A stretch of DNA of 64,000 bases from positions 124,001-188,000 of the forward strand of contig NRSV01000053.1 in the NCBI GenBank assembly GCA_002286855.1, given 5' to 3'. The notes beneath the pieces were generated by a model. The model was given only the letters and a program-made list of their open reading frames with translations. It had not been told where the DNA came from and searched no databases. The position numbers and the translations under genes were made by a program. Positions 10,536 to 22,259 of this stretch are shown piece by piece. Positions within the stretch are counted from its first letter, which is position 1; every line of letters begins with the position of its first letter. This DNA comes from Bipolaris cookei. Its lineage: Eukaryota; Ascomycota; Dothideomycetes; Pleosporales; Pleosporaceae.

Positions 10536-11619
10536 TCACAAGCTCACAGATGTAAACAACACCACCACAACCCCCAACATGCCAATCATGACCACGGAAA
10601 GTGAGCCACTTGACATCCTCACTGCTGCCCCCAATGCAGGACGACTACTACCAGCGCCTTGGTTTGGCGCTATTTCGCCTTGGCCATCTACACCTCCACT
10701 CTGTCCCGCTCCCGTCCCCCTCGATCCGTCGTCCTGACCATTTTCACCAACCTGCCCTCCATCACTTCGCGGGCTAGTTTGGATCTGGATGTCTCGCATG
10801 GGTTGTCCAGGTGGATTATTCACGCTGTTAACCTGCACCTGAAAGTCCACTAGCGGATTCTCCATCATGGCACACTGCATGCGGCCTCCATTTGCGCTTA
10901 GTGGGCCTGGAGCAGGCTTGGTAGTCAACTGGCCTGCACCAGGGAACGGCTGGATACTGTTGGTAACACTGATTGGCAAATTGAAAATCGTATATCGATC
11001 TACGCCGTTGAGTCGGTAGTTTTGGTGGATACTGATGTTGTAGTCGCCTCTTGCTGTTGCGCCTTCATCGTTGTTGCCGTCGCCGACGAGACAGTCTGGC
11101 CATTCGAAGTTGATGTGCTTGACTGTTTGGCCACGCTCTTGGTCAAGTATGTCCGCGAAGGGTGGTGTGGAGGTTGTTAGATTAGAGATTGTAAAGTTCT
11201 TCTGGGTAATTGTTGAGGTCAAGAAGAGAGTGAAGTTGAAGACTTGGGTGAGTGGGTCGGCAATGTTGCGTGGAGGGACAGGCAATTTGCCGTCACCTGA
11301 CACATCGAGGGCAATGTGCAGGAAGTCGCCGCCCATAGGCGTGAAAGGCTGAGGCTGTGACTTCTTGTTAGCCTGGTGTGCCTTTCTGCTAGGATATCAG
11401 GTGACATACTGCTAGTATTATTCCCAACCCAGGCGTGAAAATTCTTCCATTAACGATGGTGAATGCGCTTGTATCAGGGCCGTTGTTATTGCCATTTTGG
11501 CGCACGTAAAGATCTCTTTGGCTTGGAGACCATGACCCTAGCATCTGAGCATCGACAGCTCTGAATATTAAACATGATGAAAAGAAAAATAAAGAGCGGT
11601 AGTACGAAGAGAGGTTCAT
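10536..11619 (-). CDS. Secreted, probably GPI-anchored protein of unknown function
   Basis: Two minus-strand exons, 11619–11410 and 11354–10536, flank an intron (GTATGT…GTCACAG, branch GGCTAAC). Splicing joins PGLGIILA to PQPFTPMGGDF in phase 0. The 342-aa protein begins with a signal peptide (MNLSSYYRSLFFFSSCLIF, then RAVDAQ). A middle domain has the look of a conserved fungal beta-rich module (GGDFLHIALDVSGDGKLP, NFEWPDCLVGDG, GGRMQCAMMENP). A Gly/Gln/Asp-rich linker follows, and the C-terminus is hydrophobic (VVMIGMLGVVVVLF) after a Ser/Gly stretch, typical of GPI addition. Several N-x-S/T sites are present. I recognise no catalytic motif. It probably resides at the cell surface or wall. 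Confidence 0.72.
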
Positions 11620-13609
11620 TGCTCAACAACGATATGCATGCTGGCCAGCAGTCCTCACAAAAAAAAAGGGGGAAAAAATACGGGAAATTGGTGCCTGAGG
11701 AATTCAATCTACTCAGTGGACGAGGAAATCAAGGGCGCGCGGGGAATAGATTGCAGCTCGGTAATATGCAAGTCAGGCCCGCCACGACCGGTTGTGGCTC
11801 ACCGGGAAATAACTGTGCATAATGCTTGGTACTTTGCGAAAGCAGGTTTGTTTCAGCAACAAGTGGTTAGAATCACCATCTTCGTGGTTTGTGTGCGGTC
11901 TCGAAATGATTTTCTGAGACGTGACATGTTGGAACCGAAGTTCGGCGGAGGTTCAGCCCGCACCATCGCGCCCTTTTTTCCGCGTGTTAAGAGAAATCGA
12001 AGAACACTAAGCAATACTCCAGTCTTGGTAAGAACCATTCTACGAGTAAGTATTTTGTTTGTGAAGAAGTTGGGGAAATTGTCGCAAAGCTACTCAGCAT
12101 ATCAGGTTTCAACCACACAGTCCCTGGCGTTCACTGAAGATGTACATGTTACCAACCGCTGAGGGATGGAGAGAACGACTATACCTTCAAGCACAAGTAC
12201 AAAGCTTTTCACTTTGGGCGACCATTTCTGTTTTAATATCATCTCCCGCCGTTGACACATACCATTTCCGCTCCATTTCGACCACGCTCAAACGCTCCTC
12301 CCGTCAACACCACAACGTGCACTAAGACGAAACTGTCTTAAGACATTCAGAAACCATAGCACACGGTACTCTAAATCTCTATGGTTGGCCAAGGAACGGC
12401 ATTATGAGTGCGGATTGATGCATTACTAAATGTCAGAGCACATGGATCATGCAATGCCGGCCTACGAAAGTACCGATGGGCGAATCCAGCATCGCATCAC
12501 ACAACACATAACACAGTTGCGTTCACATCAACTGCCGAGTACCTATTGCCAATACAAGATATATGGGACGGCATAAAGGGAATCGTGGGACAACCTGCTC
12601 TTGTGATTTGCTGCATAGATTGATCTTCCGGAGATGGAAAATTGCACCAACTCCTCGTTTCATGCTTGTCGCAAGTCGGCGACGACATTGAAATACTTGT
12701 TATCCCCCCGGCTATACGAGAACCTGAACGGCAGGCCTAAGCTGACCGACTTCCTAAATGATCAGTCAACATGTAGGATACGAATGATCGAACCCAAGAG
12801 ACTCTAGTGGGCCAAGCCGGCACTGACGAGATGGGCGACGTTGCTCTTGGTGAAGATGCAAAGACAGGAATACAAATGCGGCCAGCGATGCAGGGGAACA
12901 AAAGCACGTCTCACTGAGCGGTTGGTGCAATGCCATCAAGGACACTTAATTCGACCAAGACCAGATGCATCGAGAGAAAGGCTAGAAAACCTCGGGATTC
13001 CAATCCTCCCAAACTTTCAATAGCTTTCATTGAACGAAAACGCCCACCTCACCCAAATTACCGACTCTTGACCGAGCAATCCCCGCGATCAAATCGACCC
13101 AGGAAAATACGGACAAAAGTTGGGCAGCGGAGAGCCACGTCCGTTCCTTCGGTATTCAGCCACAAACGGCAGATAAAGGTTGCTAAATGGGCTGCTGACA
13201 TAGCAAGTCTTTTAATGGTCGAGGTCCAGCGATAACAAGGCATCTTACAATAGCCGAGTCAAATACGAATTCTCACCTCATTATCTGCGCGTTTTACCGT
13301 CCACCTCGAACGCCTCTAATTGATCAAGCCGAATAATGCTAGTATTTATGCCGCTTACTACAACACCAACAGCCTAATTCCTCACCCCCGCAATCCCACG
13401 CGTCTGGAAACGAGACCGCAGGCTTGTTTTTCCTCCTTGCTGACCATCATGCCATTCTCACGCGACAGATCTTAGTATCTCCCAAGAAGCGAAAAAAGGA
13501 AGGGCTGGGGTGTAAGTAGATCAATTCGCATCTAGACCGATGATGTTTCCTTCCACGGGCGTCTAGGCCTCGGGTGCGGATGTACCTGGCATACCCTTCT
13601 AAGATATCC

Positions 13610-13622
13610 GGGGGGGGGGGGG
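13610..13622. repeat. Poly-G tract (13 G)
   Basis: An uninterrupted run of 13 G on the plus strand. A second, longer run lies about 100 bp downstream. Such runs are length-unstable and can form G-quadruplexes. Confidence 0.9.
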
Positions 13623-13725
13623 TAAAGTAAAAAATGCAAGATTGGAACCGAGAAACTTTAAACGTTTTTCCTTTGTGTCTGGACATACGTACTACACTGT
13701 AAGCGTTCTGAACGTAAGCACGGCT

Positions 13726-13744
13726 GGGGGGGGGGGGGGGGGGG
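13726..13744. repeat. Poly-G tract (19 G)
   Basis: An uninterrupted run of 19 G on the plus strand, flanked by GGCT and TGAGC. The true length is uncertain because homopolymers sequence poorly. Confidence 0.9.
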
Positions 13745-14143
13745 TGAGCAGGGCGACCCCATGCGGTTAGATAGTAAGTAGTAAGTACGTAGGGCTAGTA
13801 AGTTCGCGGCTAGCCACGCGAAAATGTCAGATACTATCGTGCTACGGCGGCACGAGACTCTCTCGCCCCTTTCTATTTGAGACATTGTAGTAAGACGAAG
13901 ACAGCACCGACGTTTGACTGGTTAGAATAGCTTTGCGTGAGGGCTTGATACTTAGCTCCGACTTTGCCTGTTTTACGCCACTCCATCGGGTCTTTTTTGT
14001 GCAAACTCTGCAAACAATGTCTGCGCCGTGTAGATTTATGCTGCGCCTAACTCAACTTGTCCGGCCCCCAGGACCAAAACTTGTGCATATGTGTGTATGT
14101 GTCTCAAAGGCGAGAAAGAGTATCTATGGGAAACCCGTGAGAC

Positions 14144-14325
14144 GCATATATGGGGAAATCATTTTTTGGAAAACAGGTTAAGCAGAAGCTAGCGTATCAA
14201 AGTCATTTTCAGCTAATCAAACAGAGATTGTTAACAACAAGATTTCCTCTGATTGGTAGAACTAAAGTTTGCCACACTAACTTCTGCTTAACCTGTTTTC
14301 CAAAAAATGATTTGCCCATATATGC
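14144..14325. mobile_element. MITE-like element with ~45-bp terminal inverted repeats
   Basis: The left arm from 14144 (GCATATATGGGGAAATC, then TTTTTTGGAAAACAGGTTAA) is mirrored by the right arm ending at 14325. Both contain GGAAAACAGGTTAAGCAGAA, and only about three positions differ over about 45 bp. A loop of roughly 90 bp has no coding potential. TA dinucleotides flank the TGGG ends (14149–14150 and 14319–14320), consistent with a Tc1/mariner-type non-autonomous element. The transposases in this window have different terminal repeats, so the partner is elsewhere. Confidence 0.82.
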
Positions 14326-14546
14326 ATGTCATAAGGGTTGAGAAAAATATCGTGTCATTATTCGTGTGCGTGCGTGTGTGCGCGCTCAATAGTTAAGGGT
14401 GAAGGACAGAAAGAAAGAAAAAAGATGTGTGTTTTAGAAGAATAGAGAAAATGGAGAAATGGAATTAATGGATAAAGAGAGACACGCTTTCGTTAGGAAA
14501 AACAAAAAGAAAATTGGTATCGATCGGTATGTTCATTCCAGTGGTA

Positions 14547-15677
14547 TTACCATCGCTGACTTTCATTGTGCCTCCTGTAATGCGGATCTGACAAGACAGA
14601 CGACGCGCTATCCCTCTCAATCTCGTGCGTGTCTGGGGAATTTGTGTGAACAAACGTCTTCTTTCCGCTCTCCACCAGACTTTCTGTGCTCGCTTGTCGG
14701 CTGTGACTATGCACTGTGAATTCAGTAGTCTTGACGACTTGGGCTGGCATGGCCTTGTTGTTGCCCCTGCCAGTGCTAACATGGACCTCCCAGGTATCCG
14801 TTTCGTCCTTGCCTGTCCCTGCAACTGACCGTTGGATGTTGCTCTTTGCCCTCATTGTTCCCAGTGGCACGCCTCCAGCCTCTACTCCGGGGTTTGCATA
14901 TGCGTTGTTGCCGTAGGAGCTGGCTCCGTTTCCACTCCTGGCCTTTCGTGTCAAATTGACGAGGCGAGTGAGAATGCTGAATTCGAGTTTGAGCTTGACG
15001 CTGTATACAAGCGGCTTCCAGGACGTTTGAATCTCAAAGAGATCGGCGAATTCCAGGGAAAGAATACTGAAGTCAAGGAGGATGACAAGAGCATTGACCG
15101 AGATGAGATGATATAGGAGTTTCCGAGTACCGACGTTTCCAATAGTACGCTCGAGGCGGAGAAGCTTGGTGGTTTCGAAGAGGTAGAGGCCTGAAATGAC
15201 GAGTTCTTGGGCGATGAAGACACTGAGTTGGATTCGTTCGTATATGTTATACACTGGTATCCAGGGCTTCGGATCGGCTGAGTTTGTACCATAGACGATT
15301 ATGATGACAGGAATATGTAGCCAAATTGCGTTGACGATGATCATGATCAGGATATACCTGAGCCATCGGAGGTTGTGCATAACAATGTGCAGCCGCGAAT
15401 ACAGCACCACCGACTGGCCAGTGATCATCATGCACCATCCTATGAGGATCAATGTGGCGTATACGTTCTTCGTCTCGATCTCGACCAAATGCATGAGCAT
15501 GTATCCAATCGAGTTGAAAAGGACTCCATATGTGGCAACCGTGAAACTCCAGAAATACAGCCCGCTGCGACGTTTGAACAAGGTGAGAATGTAGACATTA
15601 AGCTCGAGAAAGTTGTATAATGCTATGCTGAGAAATACGGCCGCGATGACCTTCATGATGGGAAGGGCGATCGCCAT
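14547..15677 (-). CDS. Fungal seven-transmembrane protein (DUF7703-like), function unknown
   Basis: The 376-aa intronless protein starts at MAIALPIMKVIAAVF, whose context (ACCATGG) is the best available; the frame stays open further upstream but without another ATG. About seven hydrophobic segments occupy residues 5–240. Characteristic stretches are FKRRSGLYFWSF, IGWCMMITGQSVVLYSRLH, NAIWLHIPVIIIVYG and FIAQELVISGLYLFETTKLL. This is the signature I associate with a fungal-specific 7TM family (DUF7703-type, sometimes grouped loosely with Pth11-like proteins). The C-terminal tail is hydrophilic, Ser/Thr/Asn-rich and probably cytoplasmic. A receptor-like or sensory role is inference only, since no extracellular CFEM domain is present. 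Confidence 0.72.
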   Translation of the reverse strand: MAIALPIMKVIAAVFLSIALYNFLELNVYILTLFKRRSGLYFWSFTVATYGVLFNSIGYMLMHLVEIETKNVYATLILIGWCMMITGQSVVLYSRLHIVMHNLRWLRYILIMIIVNAIWLHIPVIIIVYGTNSADPKPWIPVYNIYERIQLSVFIAQELVISGLYLFETTKLLRLERTIGNVGTRKLLYHLISVNALVILLDFSILSLEFADLFEIQTSWKPLVYSVKLKLEFSILTRLVNLTRKARSGNGASSYGNNAYANPGVEAGGVPLGTMRAKSNIQRSVAGTGKDETDTWEVHVSTGRGNNKAMPAQVVKTTEFTVHSHSRQASTESLVESGKKTFVHTNSPDTHEIERDSASSVLSDPHYRRHNESQRW

Positions 15678-17456
15678 GGTTAGCAGAGCAGGGGGGGTGG
15701 TTGCGAAAAGGATATCGTAGAACAATGCCAGAAGGTGGAGTTGATGAGCGTTCAGATCTGGGAGATCAACCTCCACTTTACTTCAAGAAGGAACCCACCC
15801 TGCACGCATCTTGGCGCGCATGCGTGGGCGCCCTGTCAACCATGGAGAATAGGACTATCTCAAACGTCAATGTTTTCCCCGTAGGCGAGCCGTACCTTCA
15901 GGGATGGGCTTCATCATGGTTGAGCGCCTTAAACCAAGCCCTTGTTCCCTGGAGGGGGTCCAGCCGACAGGGACTAAATAACCATCTCTGGTCTGATGGC
16001 GAGCCGTTCTCAATAGATGGCTCGGCACTTCACTCAGGTCGCGAATTGCCAACTTGGCAAGCCCTGTCTTCGCTTAACCAAATGCTCCCATCCGTGTCCT
16101 ATGGTAAGGGAATGCGGCCCTCGCCATCCCTGCTAACTATTGCAAGACGTCGGGCCTTTCAGTTGGGTCTCAGCTCTTCGCATTTATACTCCTGTCAGAG
16201 CGGTTGTTGCCATTCACCAGGTTGATAGCTCTAGTGAACTCTCTTTGTGAATAGTTCAGTTCATACTGATTTCTATTTCAGTGCAGACTCTGAACGAACT
16301 CAAGGCTTTACAAGCATGAACTGAAGCTCGCAAGGTCGAATGCTATCCTCCGATCAGTCGCCGTCTGACTGTTGTCGCGAGAGACCCGACGATTTGGTCC
16401 GCCCACCCTTCGCAATACACCTATACATGGGCACGGGGGAGGGCTAGAAAGACGGTCTTACTGACCACTGTAATACATATGGTTGCTGCGCGTCAACACA
16501 CGGGGAGGCACACGGAAAAAGTAAAGGTAAGCCGATGCCGCGAGCGGGGGAGATGGAGGAAGGTCATCAGACGACTCATGCGCCCGTCTGTCCCAAACTT
16601 CTGTGCATTGCAGATCGTTCCTTGCAGGAGAGGGCTAGGCAAAGCCTTTGCCCAATAACACGGAATGTGTGTCAACACCCAAGGTGAAGGACTGACATCA
16701 GGGTAAGAGCCTCCGAATCGTGCTTCTTGGCGTACCATCGACACTCATGGGGAAGGGAGGGGGGTTTGTATGATCGTCCGATCTTAGAAGATCTTGGATT
16801 GTTCCATTACTATTACTGTAACATGTGATGATTAGACAAAGAACCGCAAGAGATTGGGACGGTAAGAGGTACGAAGTACGGTATGGTGGACGGGTCGCCC
16901 GTATCATGTCCAAACTCTAATCCTCTCTCTAACACAAGGACTAGTGTCGTGCGGTGTTTTGACTGGTTTCGTAGGCCCAAGTCTTTCACAAGCTGCAGGA
17001 GGCTGCGCATTTGCGAAGGGGCATCTTTCCCATGGGGCTGTGCGGCAGAATGGGTTCCCTCGGCCCTTCTATTCACACCGGCAGACTTGGCGTGGCACAG
17101 CAAGACCAATCTCCACCGCCGCTAGGTACTCCGCGGAAGGGAACTTGGTAGAGCGGCTGGGGTACTAACCAGATCGAAAATGGAAGCTGCCTATTCGGAA
17201 CCATGGACGGTCCGGATATCATCGACGGTAGTGTCAGCTGTGGCGTGACAATTTGATTCCTCCGCTTGACGTATTCGCACTCACCACTCATTTCTGTCAT
17301 ATGTTCGTACATACATGCAGCATGGATCTATTGGTCCAAAAATCGACATTACATTATGTTTTGATTATATCAGACCGATACACGACTCATGAGGTCTTCT
17401 CGGTATTGCGCTATTGTACAAATCCAACAAATCTAAGGTATTACATATACATGCGT
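15678..17456. other. Intergenic region, no supported gene
   Basis: This region lies between the 7TM gene start and the 3' end of the lactonase-like gene. Frames such as 15701–16225 (+) lack recognisable content and partly run antisense to the 7TM 5' region. No repeats or RNA genes are seen. Confidence 0.55.
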
Positions 17457-18837
17457 CTATTGAATTGCTGTGCCGGAAGTGGAAGCAGCCAGGGTAGCGT
17501 AGAACAGCTTGGTCTGCCCAGTAATGATCATTCGGCCGTTTCCAGCAAATTGGAAGTTGGCAGCAGTCATTCCAGTGTAGATTTTGCCAATAAGCTTGGC
17601 AGCGGCGTTGTAGACCCAGACACCATCGCCGCAACCAACGTATACGCGGCCCTTGGAGTCGTTCTTGATACCTGCAGAATTGTGTTAGCAAATGCAAATT
17701 TCCCATATGTTTGCGGGTGTAGATTACGTACCATCAGGGATGAAAGATGGGGTAAAGGCGAAAGTCTGGCGGTTGTTGAAAGTACCATCCTTGGTAACAT
17801 CAAAAGAGTAGACGGATGCAGGGGCGGTCAGGTTGACGCCATAAAACCCATTGGCAATACCGGTATCAGTAACATAGGCCTTTTTGCCATCAGGGGAAAA
17901 TGCGATTCCGTTAGGGTGCTCTATTCTATCAGCTACAACGGTGGTAGCACCAGTGTTGAAGTTGTAACGGTACACTTGCTGTTGAATGCCAGGGTAGGGA
18001 CGGAAATCCTGGACAAAGCCGTAGATTGTATCAGTGAAGTAGAGATCACCGTTCACAGGGTTCACAGCAAGGTCATTGAGCGAATTGAATTGGCGACCAA
18101 AGAAGTTGTTGAGAAGAGCTATGATCGTTAGTGATTATCCCCACCTATGCTTTTTGGAGGGTTTGAGAATTACTTACTAGAAGTCTTGTAAGGTGGCGTA
18201 GGGTCCATGACGTAAAGAGCTGATGGCACACGGGCACCCTGACCCTCACCAGCGAAAATGAGCTTTCCTTTATGCATGGTAGCACCATTGGGGTTGATGA
18301 TCTGGGGGTTCGACGTGTTGACAATTGTGACGGGCGTCGATTTGAGAGTTCCTTTGCGCACCCTCTCAGCATCGGCGATGGAGATCTTTTGAATGATAGA
18401 AGACTTCTTCAATCCAGTGCCGGCAGCAAGTGGCCCGGCGTTTTGAACGAAGAAAACTTCGTCGGTAGGAGGGTACCACGTTACGGCCTCGTGGAAGAGA
18501 GGATCCGATGGTGAGGTTGCGATGGTAGTCAGAGACGGATCAGTGCCAATCACATCGTAGAATTCCGGGTCGTAAATGTGGAAAGGTTTAGCTAGGAGTG
18601 ATTCCGCGGTTGCGCCAGGCCATACAAACAGCTGCCTCTGGTTAGATGATACAAAAGGCAGATGCTTTTTGCAAAAAGAAAACTTACGTTGGACGCATTG
18701 AATTCGGTAGCAGGTGGGACGACAGACAGCACATTGAAGCTTTTCTGGTTAACGACTTGGGCACATTTGGGCACAGTATTTGCCAGGACGTGTCCAATTG
18801 TCACGCCAACAGCGACGAGTGATCTGGTAGAAGGCAT
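17457..18837 (-). CDS. Secreted SMP-30/gluconolactonase-like beta-propeller protein
   Basis: Four minus-strand exons are read: 18837–18688, 18631–18178, 18118–17732 and 17671–17457. The introns begin GTAAGT, GTAAGT and GTACGT, and all phases close. The 401-aa product has a signal peptide (MPSTRSLVAVGVTIGHVLA). Candidate metal ligands of the SMP-30 fold are E in FHEAVTWYPPTDEVFF, N in FNSLNDLAVNPVNGDLYFTD, and N/D in PNGIAFSPDGKKAYVTDTG. Related fungal enzymes hydrolyse lactones or act as calcium-dependent lactonohydrolases; the substrate here is unknown. The frame stays open upstream of 18837 to 19014, but the signal peptide supports the internal ATG. It stands alone in the window, with no sugar-acid pathway partner. 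Confidence 0.87.
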
Positions 18838-20345
18838 CGTGAGTTTGTGTTGTTCAGTTGCAACCCAGGAAAAATCAATGCTGCAACCAGCAGAAGAGCT
18901 TTGAAGATAGATACTGCGCGGCTCTTTGTATTCACGGTCAGCAGGGAGACTCCACTGATTTGTAGTTCTACGCCGAAATTGGTTGCTCTTCCGTATCATA
19001 TAATTTGAGAACAAAGTCTGGCGGCGGTAAGCTCCATGCAGACGACCAGGTAGCGGTCGCGCCCGGATATGGGCCCCACTTGTGGCTTGGGCGACGAGGC
19101 CTGACGCTGTGACCCCATGGGGTCTTGGAACCCCCGCCTCGTTGCAAGACCCTCCTACATCTATGTACTACATACTACAACCAACTCATGTGAGGCGGTC
19201 GTGTCGCTCAAATTTACAAATAATGAAAGTGACGCTCTTTGAGGAAGATGTAGTCAGCGAATAATTACTTGGGATGCATACATTTTGCATAAGACAGCCT
19301 ATGATAATGAGCTAAGGTCCTGCATGCAGGCTGCTATATGAATCCTTGCAAGCCAACGTGTGCCTGCCGACAACACAGACCATGGTGTTTTCTTGGCTCT
19401 TATTTCCTGCGTACCAGGGGTCTGACCTTTGCAAATTACCGAAGTTTTTGGAGCATTGATAACATCCCACCAGTGTACAGCCTCGCGGTGGTTGAGGCAG
19501 TATAGAGGAGTTCAAGCCGTTGCCACCAAACGCCCGGGATACCGAAATAGAAACAACATGGCAAGGCCTGACGCAAAAGCTCTAGTAAAATAAATAGTGG
19601 CATATAATCAGGACATCGTTGAGTCGGGCTGCAGATGCCTCCAAGCGAGGGCCACCCTAGTCCTCGTGAAGCTTAGCCTCTATCTTACCGGTGAGGTAAG
19701 CTCATAGTAACCGCAGTGAGATGCCTCCGTGCCGTTGCATCAATCAATCGGGCTGGCGTAGATCAAAGTTGATCGATTCGTCCCGTACCTATGTAAGAAC
19801 TATGGTGTGGCATATTCACCATCCCCTCTCGGCACCATTATGTGCCGGTTGGCGAGTAGGCAAAGCACGTGGCTATATCGAATCAGGACCGTCTCGACCC
19901 GGTTCGGCACAGTATTTCATCCCCAATAGTGTATCCTCCCAACTAACTCCGTTTAGGTGTTGTATTTTCGACGTTTCCCGCGTCATGTTCTACCGTTCGC
20001 TAGAAAGCTTGTCAAAAGCAATATTTGTGCGTTCGAGATCCATGCTGCGCCAACTCAACGGGACGGATTGCCAAGGTTCTCAAAGACGCATGCGACCCTC
20101 TAGAAGACCTTTTGAGACGCGGCAAGAAAATCGTATTTGCGAACACGACGGGGCGCCAGATATGACAGTGTGGAAGATGTTTTACCTTTTACCCACGCGG
20201 GTTATTTTCAAGTCACATGACTTTGGCTCATGGACTAGTCTCTGATTCGTGGCCGAATTGTATAGAGCAGTAGTACGGGATAATTTACTGCTTGAGGTAT
20301 AGGCTACGGCACGGGGGCAACGGGATCGAACATGCGATAAGGTGA
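18838..20345. other. Intergenic region up to the pogo-type insertion
   Basis: No gene can be supported. A 174-codon plus-strand frame (19721–20245) has no recognisable motif and biased composition. No RNA genes or repeats are seen before the left inverted repeat. Confidence 0.55.
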
Positions 20346-20347
20346 TA

Positions 20348-20392
20348 ACGTCTGGGACGGGCGAGTGACCGGACATGCCAAGACCCCATCAA
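20348..20392 (+). repeat. Left terminal inverted repeat of the pogo-type element
   Basis: It starts ACGTCTGGGACGG and ends near ACCCCATCAA. The inverted copy is at 22131–22175. Confidence 0.9.
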
Positions 20393-20410
20393 CTTTGACT
20401 ACTACACGCG

Positions 20411-22063
20411 ATGTCTCAAACCAACAACGTGCAAAACTCTTCAAAAGAATCTCAAATATAGCTTACATTAATAGCTATCCAACGTGATGCGACACTTAGC
20501 ATTCCACGTGTTGCAGCAATCTACAATGTGGCTGAAAGTACACTAAGACGAAGACGTGCTGGAAAGCTCTCTCGACAAGATTCCACACCTAACTCAATGA
20601 GACTCCTTGTGACAGAAGAGGAGACGATTTGTAATTATATTCTGGACCTTGGCTGGCGAGCATTTCCAGTACGCCTCTCTACTGTCAAAGATCTAGCTAA
20701 TTCTTTGCTAGCTGCTCGCGGTTGCGAGCCTGTTGGCCAAAACTAGGCTGAGTCCTTTGTAAAGCGTCACCCAGAGCTTCGAACAAAGTTTAATAGAAAA
20801 TAAGACTATAAGAGAGCTCTTTGTGAAGATCCTGAGCTTGTACAGGGCTGGCCCCGCCCTTGTACAGAATATCAAAGCCAAGTATGGGATCCAGGACAAT
20901 GACATGTACAACTTCGATGAGACTGGCTTCATGATGGGCATGCACAACGCGTCAGCAGTAGTCACAGCCTCTGAGCATCGATCAAAGCCGAAATTCTTAC
21001 AGCAGGGCAACCGGGAGTGGGTTACCAGCGTGGTTTGTGTCAGCGCAGCTGGTTGGGTGATCCCACCCTTGATGATCTTTCAAGGCAAGCACCACCTCTC
21101 TGCCTGGTACAAGGAGGATAGCCTACCTCAAGATTGGATTCTTGCAGTCTCCGAGAACGGTTGGACAACGAATGAGCTTGGCCTGAAGTGGTTGGAGCAT
21201 TTTGACAGGCATACGAAAGAGCGTAGTATTGGAGGCTATCATCTACTCATTCTTGACGGTCACGGAAGCCACAACTCGCTCGAGTTCCAGCAATACTGCA
21301 AGGAGGCAAAGATTATCACTCTATGCATGCCTCCGCGCTCTTTTCATCTACTACAGCCACTTGATGTGGGCTGTTTCTCGCCTTTGAAGAGGGCGTATGG
21401 GCACCAAACCGAGGAGATGATGCGTAACGGGATCAACGACATGACGAAGATTGAGTTCCTCCCAGCCTTCCAGCAGGCCTATGGCAAGACTATTACAAAG
21501 GACAACATCTTAGAAGGATTTAGAAGCGCTGGGTTAGTTCCGCACGACCCAGAGGTTGTGATATCGAAGCTCGACGTCAAGCTGCGGACGCCAACATCAC
21601 CTGCTGCAGAAGATCTACCCTAGCTATCGCAAACCCCAAGCAATACCCTAGAACTAGGGTCGCAATCGACGCTAGTAAAGCAGAGGATTCAGAGGCATAT
21701 AGACAGTTTACCGTCAGGTATGGCAGTTGCCTTTGAAAAGCTGGCTAAAGGCGCTGCGATTATTGCGCATAAGCTGGTGTTGGTGCAAAAGCGCAACGCT
21801 GAGCTTGAAGCTGCTAATGAAGCCGTCACGCGACGAAAATCGCACAAAAGAAAGCGATTTCAAAAAAAGGGACTCTAATAGTAGAGGAGGGAGAGCGATT
21901 AGAAGCTCTAAGGGAGTTTGGGGTGCGTAGTGATGAGAAGAAGGCAAAGAAGAGGGCGCGCGCTGAAGTGGGTGAGCCATCGCAAAGGCACTGTAGACGC
22001 TGCGGCGAGGCTAGGCACAACACGCGCACAGGCAAGCAAGTAGAAACGATAGATTCTGAATAG
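20411..22063 (+). pseudogene. Broken pogo/Fot1 (DDE_1) transposase
   Basis: From MSQTNNVQNSSKES at 20411, an N-terminal HTH region (RVAAIYNVAESTLRRRRAG) is followed by a CENP-B-like helix region and the DDE_1 core. The catalytic residues are D in MYNFDETGF, D in LLILDGHGSHNS and D in LLQPLDVGCFSPLK. A C-terminal zinc-knuckle-like stretch (CRRCGEARHNTRT) lacks its last Cys. Breaks are TAG at 20459, TAG at 20744, TAA at 20801 and TAG at 21621, a one-base shift near 20855 (C-rich run) and another near 21870 in an A/G run. Three of the four stops are TAG, as expected from CAG or TGG codons changed in RIP-like context. The longest clean stretch is 20823–21623. Confidence 0.9.
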
Positions 22064-22130
22064 AATATTCTGTTACGATTTCTAATTGTTATTGTGTTTG
22101 CGTTGCAATAGTCGTGTGATAGTCATGAAC

Positions 22131-22175
22131 TTGATGGGGTCTTGGCATGTCCGGTCACTCGCCCGTCCCAGACGT
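22131..22175 (-). repeat. Right terminal inverted repeat of the pogo-type element
   Basis: The inverted copy of 20348–20392 runs from TTGATGGGGTC to GTCCCAGACGT and is followed by TA. Confidence 0.9.
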
Positions 22176-22259
22176 TATGTAGTAGTCCTTTCTAGGATCT
22201 TAACGTTATGGTAATTTCTGTTGATAAACGGATACTGTAGCTGGTCAGTGCGTGCAACA

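Larger units (their letters stand above)
11620..14143. other. Gene-poor region with poly-G tracts
   Basis: About 2.5 kb shows no coding region I can support. Short frames on both strands lack motifs and splice logic. Two long G runs (13610–13622 and 13726–13744) stand out. No tRNA-like cloverleaf is seen. Confidence 0.55.
20348..22175 (+). mobile_element. pogo/Fot1-type DNA transposon with long terminal inverted repeats
   Basis: The left end (ACGTCTGGGACGGGCGAGTG, continuing to CCCCATCAA) and the right end (its reverse complement, TTGATGGGG to CCCAGACGT) match almost perfectly over about 45 bp (20348–20392 and 22131–22175). TA flanks both ends (20346–20347 and 22176–22177). The element is 1.83 kb and contains one decayed transposase. 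The clean ends contrast with the damaged coding region. Confidence 0.93.

Noticed and set aside
12300..13500. Possible small genes in the poly-G region
   Set aside because: Frames of 60–100 codons on both strands have no motif, signal peptide or conserved composition.
15678..15776. Upstream extension of the 7TM protein
   Set aside because: The frame is open but lacks an ATG. The first ATG at 15677 has an ideal context.
19721..20245. A 174-codon frame upstream of the pogo element
   Set aside because: No motif, no intron logic, and composition of random translation.
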